DNA of 9,290 nt from the NCBI GenBank assembly GCA_945889365.1, contig CAMDBQ010000045.1, positions 1 through 9,290 of the forward strand, in the 5' to 3' direction. Position 1 is the stretch's first letter. Every line of letters begins with the position of its first letter. Positions 5,802 to 9,290 of the stretch are shown here, one piece after another. The notes below the pieces were generated by a model. The model was given only the letters and a program-made list of their open reading frames with translations, was not told the DNA's origin and ran no database searches. The DNA comes from Legionella genomosp. 1 (GTDB lineage: Bacteria; Pseudomonadota; Gammaproteobacteria; Legionellales; Legionellaceae). A program made the translations under genes and the position numbers.

Positions 5802-5839
5802 TGACAATCTCCGCTAATTCAGGTATAAAAAAAAGGATG

Positions 5840-5868
5840 ATCATGCACAATGTGACTGAAATTGTCAA
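5840..5868 (-). promoter_or_regulatory. rpsT promoter
   Basis: Minus strand: perfect -35 TTGACA (5868-5863), 17-base spacer, -10 CATGAT (5845-5840, 4 of 6 matches). The leader of roughly 30 nt contains a T8 run (5834-5827) before the GGAGA ribosome site. Confidence 0.65.
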
Positions 5869-5874
5869 TAGGGC

Positions 5875-5884
5875 ATGATATCAT
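5875..5884. promoter_or_regulatory. Palindrome ATGATATCAT between rpsT and murJ
   Basis: Perfect 10-bp palindrome just upstream of the rpsT -35 and about 15 bases before the murJ start. A related 8-bp palindrome ATGATCAT (5837-5844) overlaps the rpsT -10. They could be paired operator sites for the divergent genes, but short AT-rich palindromes also arise by chance. I find no clear murJ promoter. Confidence 0.2.
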
Positions 5885-5899
5885 CTCGTTATTAATTAA

Positions 5900-7489
5900 A
5901 TGAGAGATCCCGTGATCGAGACTGAAACCATCATTCCCACCAAGCGACAAAGCTTATTACGCTCCACATCACTGGTGTCTATGATGACGCTTATATCCCG
6001 TCTTATGGGCTTTGCGCGCGATATGATCCTTGCGCGGACGTTTGGCGCACACGCAGGGATGGATGCTTTTTATATCGCGTTTAAAATCCCAAACTTTATG
6101 CGTCGTTTATTTGCTGAAGGCGCTTTTTCACAGGCGTTTGTGCCCGTTTTGGCTGAGTATCAAAAAACCCGTACGATAAACGAGGTTCGTACCTTTTTGG
6201 CACGAATCGCGGGCACCATGAGTGTTGTTCTTTCCTTGGTTACGTTGATTGGTGTGATTGCCGCCCCCGTTATTATTTATATTTTTGCGCCTGGGTTTGG
6301 CGAAGATTCATCCCGTTCGGTATTGGCAACTGAAATGTTGCGTTTGACGTTCCCCTATCTTATGTTGATTTCGTTGACCGGAATGGCCGGGGCTATCTTA
6401 AATACATACGGTTATTTTGGTGTGCCTGCGATTACGCCGGTTTTTTTGAATATCAGCATGATCTTGGCGGCAATATATTTAAGCCCACGTTTTGAGCAAC
6501 CGGTTGTTGCCTTGTCATGGGGCGTGTTGATTGCGGGTGTTGCGCAATTGCTGTTTCAGATCCCCTTTCTTTTTCACCGAAAGTTACTGGTTAAACCCAG
6601 TTTGATGATGAAAGACCCTGGCGTTCAGCGGGTTTTAAAATTGATGGTACCGGCGTTGTTTGGCATATCCATTGCTCAAATCAATTTATTGATTGATACA
6701 ATTTTCGCATCATTTCTTCAAGTGGGTAGTGTGACTTGGTTGTTTTATACCGATCGCTTGGCGGATTTCCCTTTGGGTGTTTTCGGTGTGGCGATTGCCA
6801 CGGTGATATTGCCGCATTTATCACGTCGACATGCAGAGCAAAGTGTTGAACATTTTTCTCGCGCACTGGATTGGGGCTTGCGTTTATTGATTTTAGTTGG
6901 AGTGCCCGCAGGTTTAGGTTTGGCTATCTTTTCCATGCCGCTGATCGCCAGTTGCTTTACCTATGGTGAATTTTCAGCGCAGGACTTATTGCAAACGCAA
7001 AAAAGCATGATAACGATTTCACTTGGGATCCCGGCTTTTATGATGGTTAAGATATTGGCATCAGGATTTTACGCTCGTCAGGATATTAAAACACCTGTGA
7101 AAGTAGGGGTTATCGCGATGGTTGCGAACACCATCATGTGCGCACTGTTCGTTTATCCTCTGGCTCATGCGGGGCTGACGTTGGCCTCGGCTTTGGCCGG
7201 ATATGTCAATTGTGGGGCCTTGTTATATCTTCTAGTCCGTCGAGGTATTTATGTGCCATCAGTGGGCTGGGTGCGTTTTATGCTGCAATTGCTGGTTGCA
7301 AGCAGTGCTATGGGTGCTTATTTGTATTGTGTAACCAATACAGTCACGTTTTGGTTGGATAAGCCACTGACGATACGTTTAGGTTTGTTGCTGGCTCACG
7401 TTTTCGCAGCATCAATTATTTATTTACTCAGTTTAAGACTCTGTGGAATGACATTCTCACAGTTTCGAGGACAAATGAAGGGGTCATAA
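5900..7489 (+). CDS. murJ: Lipid II flippase MurJ (MviN)
   Basis: MurJ is an inner-membrane MOP-superfamily transporter that flips lipid II to the periplasm for peptidoglycan synthesis. The 529-residue product aligns with E. coli MurJ (511 residues) by eye through SRLMGFARDMILARTFG, FKIPNFMRRLFAEGAFSQAF, GAILNTYGYFGVPAITPVFL, FYTDRLADFPLGVFGVA and GFYARQDIKTPVKV. Functionally important arginines of E. coli (R18, R24, R52, R270) correspond to R34, R40, R68 and R286 with a constant offset of 16. Many hydrophobic segments fit the expected 14 helices. The N-terminus is about 16 residues longer than in E. coli. The ATG at 5900 has no ribosome site, whereas the in-frame GTG at 5912 has GAGAG 5 bases upstream and may be the true start (525 residues). 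It overlaps the next gene by one base. Confidence 0.96.
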   Translation: MRDPVIETETIIPTKRQSLLRSTSLVSMMTLISRLMGFARDMILARTFGAHAGMDAFYIAFKIPNFMRRLFAEGAFSQAFVPVLAEYQKTRTINEVRTFLARIAGTMSVVLSLVTLIGVIAAPVIIYIFAPGFGEDSSRSVLATEMLRLTFPYLMLISLTGMAGAILNTYGYFGVPAITPVFLNISMILAAIYLSPRFEQPVVALSWGVLIAGVAQLLFQIPFLFHRKLLVKPSLMMKDPGVQRVLKLMVPALFGISIAQINLLIDTIFASFLQVGSVTWLFYTDRLADFPLGVFGVAIATVILPHLSRRHAEQSVEHFSRALDWGLRLLILVGVPAGLGLAIFSMPLIASCFTYGEFSAQDLLQTQKSMITISLGIPAFMMVKILASGFYARQDIKTPVKVGVIAMVANTIMCALFVYPLAHAGLTLASALAGYVNCGALLYLLVRRGIYVPSVGWVRFMLQLLVASSAMGAYLYCVTNTVTFWLDKPLTIRLGLLLAHVFAASIIYLLSLRLCGMTFSQFRGQMKGS

Positions 7490-8868
7490 TGCAAGCCGCT
7501 CGCTTTTATAAAACAGGTACAGACCAGGCGTTACCCTTGGTATTTTTGACCATGGCTGATTGTGTTAATGGTCAAATGGAGTCGCTAAGCACGGTTGAGA
7601 AAAACTGCCTGGTGACACAACAATTTAAAGGCGCCATTGGTGATGTTGTGATGATCAGCAATAGCGATGGGTTGCCTTCTACGGTTTATATTGGTTCTGG
7701 TGACGGCAACGAGGCGTTGGCGACAGCTACGGCAGTTACCCGCATGCCTCCGGGAACCTATTTTGCCCCACAGGGTTTGTCCAAAACAGCGCTTCTGGCG
7801 TGGTCATTGGCACAATATTCATTTGATAAATATAAACCCAATCCGTTGTCGCCGCGAATTTTGGCGGTGGACGAGCCGGTGTTATCAACCATTTTAATTG
7901 AATCCAAAGCCATATTTCTTGTGCGTGATCTGATTAATATGCCTGCCAATGATATGGGGCCAGAAGAAATGGCAGCGATTGTATCCCATCTCGCCACTGA
8001 ACATGGTGCTGAATTCAAACAATGGGTGGGTGATGAGCTGGTGCGTGATAATTTTCCAGCCATCCATGCGGTAGGGCGTGCGGCAGCGGCAGCTCCTCGT
8101 TTATTATCTCTAACGTGGGGCGATGTAACGCATCCGCGTGTGACGTTGGTTGGAAAGGGCGTTTGTTTTGATTCGGGTGGGTTGGATATCAAACCATCGT
8201 CAGGCATGCGTCTGATGAAAAAAGACATGGGCGGTGCCGCTCAAGTGATTGGTTTGGCGCAACTATTGATGTCACATCGTTTGCCGATTCGATTGCAAGT
8301 CCTGATTCCTGCGGTAGAAAATGCCATTGGACCCAATGCATATCGTCCTGGCGATGTATTAACCATGCGTAATGGTCTTCGGGTCGAGATTGATAATACC
8401 GATGCGGAAGGTCGATTGGTTTTGGCCGATGCGATGGCAAAGGCCTGTGAAGACAAGCCGGAAATATTGATTGATTTCGCCACCTTAACCGGTGCTGCAC
8501 GCGTGGCGGTGGGCACGGAAATTTCAGCGATGTTTACCAATGATAATCAGCTGGCAAATGCGTTAACTGCAATGGGCGACGAGGTTAACGATCCAATTTG
8601 GCGCATGCCTTTGTTTGCAGGTTATGCCTGTATGATTGATTCTACCATTGCAGATTTGGCTAATTCAACAGGCTCTCCTTATGCGGGTGCGATTACTGCT
8701 GCTTTATTTTTACAGCGTTTTATAACAGAGCCTGTGTCCTGGGTGCATTTCGATGTTATGGCATGGAATGTTGGCAATAAACCAGGTCGTCCTGAAGGTG
8801 GAGAAGCGATGGGAATGTTAGCGGTAGGGCAATACCTGATGGATCGGTTTGGTGTGAACGCATTATAA
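7489..8868 (+). CDS. M17 family leucyl aminopeptidase
   Basis: Cytoplasmic di-metal aminopeptidase that removes N-terminal residues, typically Leu, from peptides. The 459-residue length is shorter than E. coli PepA (503) and longer than PepB (427), so I give no symbol. The C-terminal catalytic domain is complete: GKGVCFDSGGLDIKPSSG, MKKDMGG and NTDAEGRLVLADA. Metal ligands K223, D228, D246, D305 and E307 and catalytic K235 and R309 match E. coli PepA K270, D275, D293, D352, E354, K282 and R356 with one constant offset of 47, so activity is expected. The N-terminal domain is divergent, as is usual. The ATG overlaps the murJ stop (TAATG) with AAGGGG 5 bases upstream, indicating translational coupling. 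PepA proteins in some bacteria also bind DNA; nothing here shows that. Confidence 0.95.
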   Translation: MQAARFYKTGTDQALPLVFLTMADCVNGQMESLSTVEKNCLVTQQFKGAIGDVVMISNSDGLPSTVYIGSGDGNEALATATAVTRMPPGTYFAPQGLSKTALLAWSLAQYSFDKYKPNPLSPRILAVDEPVLSTILIESKAIFLVRDLINMPANDMGPEEMAAIVSHLATEHGAEFKQWVGDELVRDNFPAIHAVGRAAAAAPRLLSLTWGDVTHPRVTLVGKGVCFDSGGLDIKPSSGMRLMKKDMGGAAQVIGLAQLLMSHRLPIRLQVLIPAVENAIGPNAYRPGDVLTMRNGLRVEIDNTDAEGRLVLADAMAKACEDKPEILIDFATLTGAARVAVGTEISAMFTNDNQLANALTAMGDEVNDPIWRMPLFAGYACMIDSTIADLANSTGSPYAGAITAALFLQRFITEPVSWVHFDVMAWNVGNKPGRPEGGEAMGMLAVGQYLMDRFGVNAL

Positions 8869-8889
8869 ATGGGGTAGTATTAACAAGAC

Positions 8890-8907
8890 GAGGCACTATT
8901 TAGCCCC
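8890..8907 (-). repeat. Weak hairpin at the end of the 8907-9290 gene
   Basis: On the minus strand GGGGC, 8-nt loop, GCCTC (one G-U pair), starting inside the stop codon context TAG-GGGCT. It lies in the 38-base gap between two convergent genes and is the third copy of TAGGGGCT. A terminator role is uncertain, as only a modest T-rich stretch follows. Confidence 0.25.
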
Positions 8908-9290
8908 TAGATTTCACCTGGTGAATTCGCATGACCAGTGCAAATGGGTGTTAACTTTTGCTTCTCTAGCGCTGCTCGTAAAGCGTTATCTAGCTCAGGA
9001 TCTGAACATTCTATTTTCACAGGGTCCGTCCGGTCATTCCCAGCCGCGATATAAGCGGCAACCATTTTTTCCGCCAAACATTCCGTGTCTGTTGGTCCTT
9101 GTGCCAGATCAACGGACGCAGCAACTTTGCCATCACGAGTCACGACCAAAGCATGCTGGCGGATTTCTTCGGAATCTTGTGTAAAACTTTTAATCGTGTA
9201 TCCATTGTGATTGGGTTCAATTGTAAAGCGGTGTGTCTCAGTCAGGATAGCCGTCGAGAATGTAAGCATGAAGCTTGTTGTGTTGGGCCA
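8907..9290 (-). CDS. Hypothetical protein, probably 5'-truncated by window edge
   Basis: I do not recognise a family. The frame is open for 127 codons from the right edge to the TAG at 8907. An ATG lies at 9269 but has no ribosome site, and the frame continues upstream of it without a stop (WPNTTSF), so the true start is probably outside the window. The visible part has no signal peptide or membrane segment. It is polar, with a likely beta-rich first half (HALVVTRDGKVAASVDL reads as a beta hairpin) and a helical acidic second half (DPELDNALRAALEKQKL). Base composition resembles the flanking core genes rather than the accessory block. It is convergent with the aminopeptidase gene. The predicted reading frame is credible because the codon pattern is even and no competing frame reads as protein. 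Confidence 0.65.
   Translation of the reverse strand, partial: WPNTTSFMLTFSTAILTETHRFTIEPNHNGYTIKSFTQDSEEIRQHALVVTRDGKVAASVDLAQGPTDTECLAEKMVAAYIAAGNDRTDPVKIECSDPELDNALRAALEKQKLTPICTGHANSPGEI

Noticed and set aside
5802..5807. TTG at 5807 as rpsT start
   Set aside because: Only one base from the GGAG ribosome site; the GTG at 5801 is better spaced and gives the family's MANIKSA start.
1..9290. CRISPR array, tRNA or rRNA genes, intact insertion sequence, toxin-antitoxin pair
   Set aside because: No regularly spaced direct repeats, no tRNA cloverleaf ending in CCA, no rRNA motifs and no intact transposase or toxin-antitoxin pair were seen.

Overview
The window looks like a chromosome segment of a gammaproteobacterium. 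IF-1, ribosomal protein S20, PmbA/TldE and MurJ all align by eye with the E. coli proteins over long stretches. Two AT-richer genes in the middle carry features typical of host-interacting bacteria, which makes a Legionella/Coxiella-type intracellular lineage (Legionellales or relatives) my best guess. That placement is inference; no marker here proves it.

Layout. Positions 2-940 (+) hold the C-terminal two thirds of pmbA (tldE), whose 5' end lies outside the window. It converges on infA (975-1196, -), with a 7-bp hairpin between them. From about 1200 to 5530 the window is accessory. It starts with a GTAG-headed REP-like palindrome (1279-1301), followed by two unrelated large genes that converge with no base between their stop codons. 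The first (1486-2928, +) encodes a 480-residue protein with His, Asn/Asp and Cys residues spaced as in Ulp1/YopJ-type (clan CE) cysteine proteases, plus a C-terminal membrane hairpin. The second (2929-4890, -) encodes a 653-residue protein with an N-terminal J domain, degenerate helical repeats and a textbook IQ (calmodulin-binding) motif. Both genes are preceded by nearly the same extended -10 promoter. The block ends in a broken REP-associated tyrosine transposase (RAYT) remnant (4956-5201, -) and about 330 bases of unassigned sequence.

Core genes then resume. rpsT (5535-5801, -) is divergent from murJ (5900-7489, +). murJ overlaps by one base a M17 leucyl aminopeptidase-family gene (7489-8868, +) with a complete active site. 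A small unrecognised protein (8907-9290, -) runs off the right edge.

How the parts relate. infA and rpsT serve translation, murJ cell-wall lipid II flipping, and pmbA and the M17 enzyme peptide processing; I see no single pathway joining them. The point of interest is the central pair, which reads like two translocated effector proteins. One may be a protease or acyltransferase that sits on a membrane. The other may recruit host Hsp70 and calmodulin. They sit in a small island bracketed by REP/RAYT debris.
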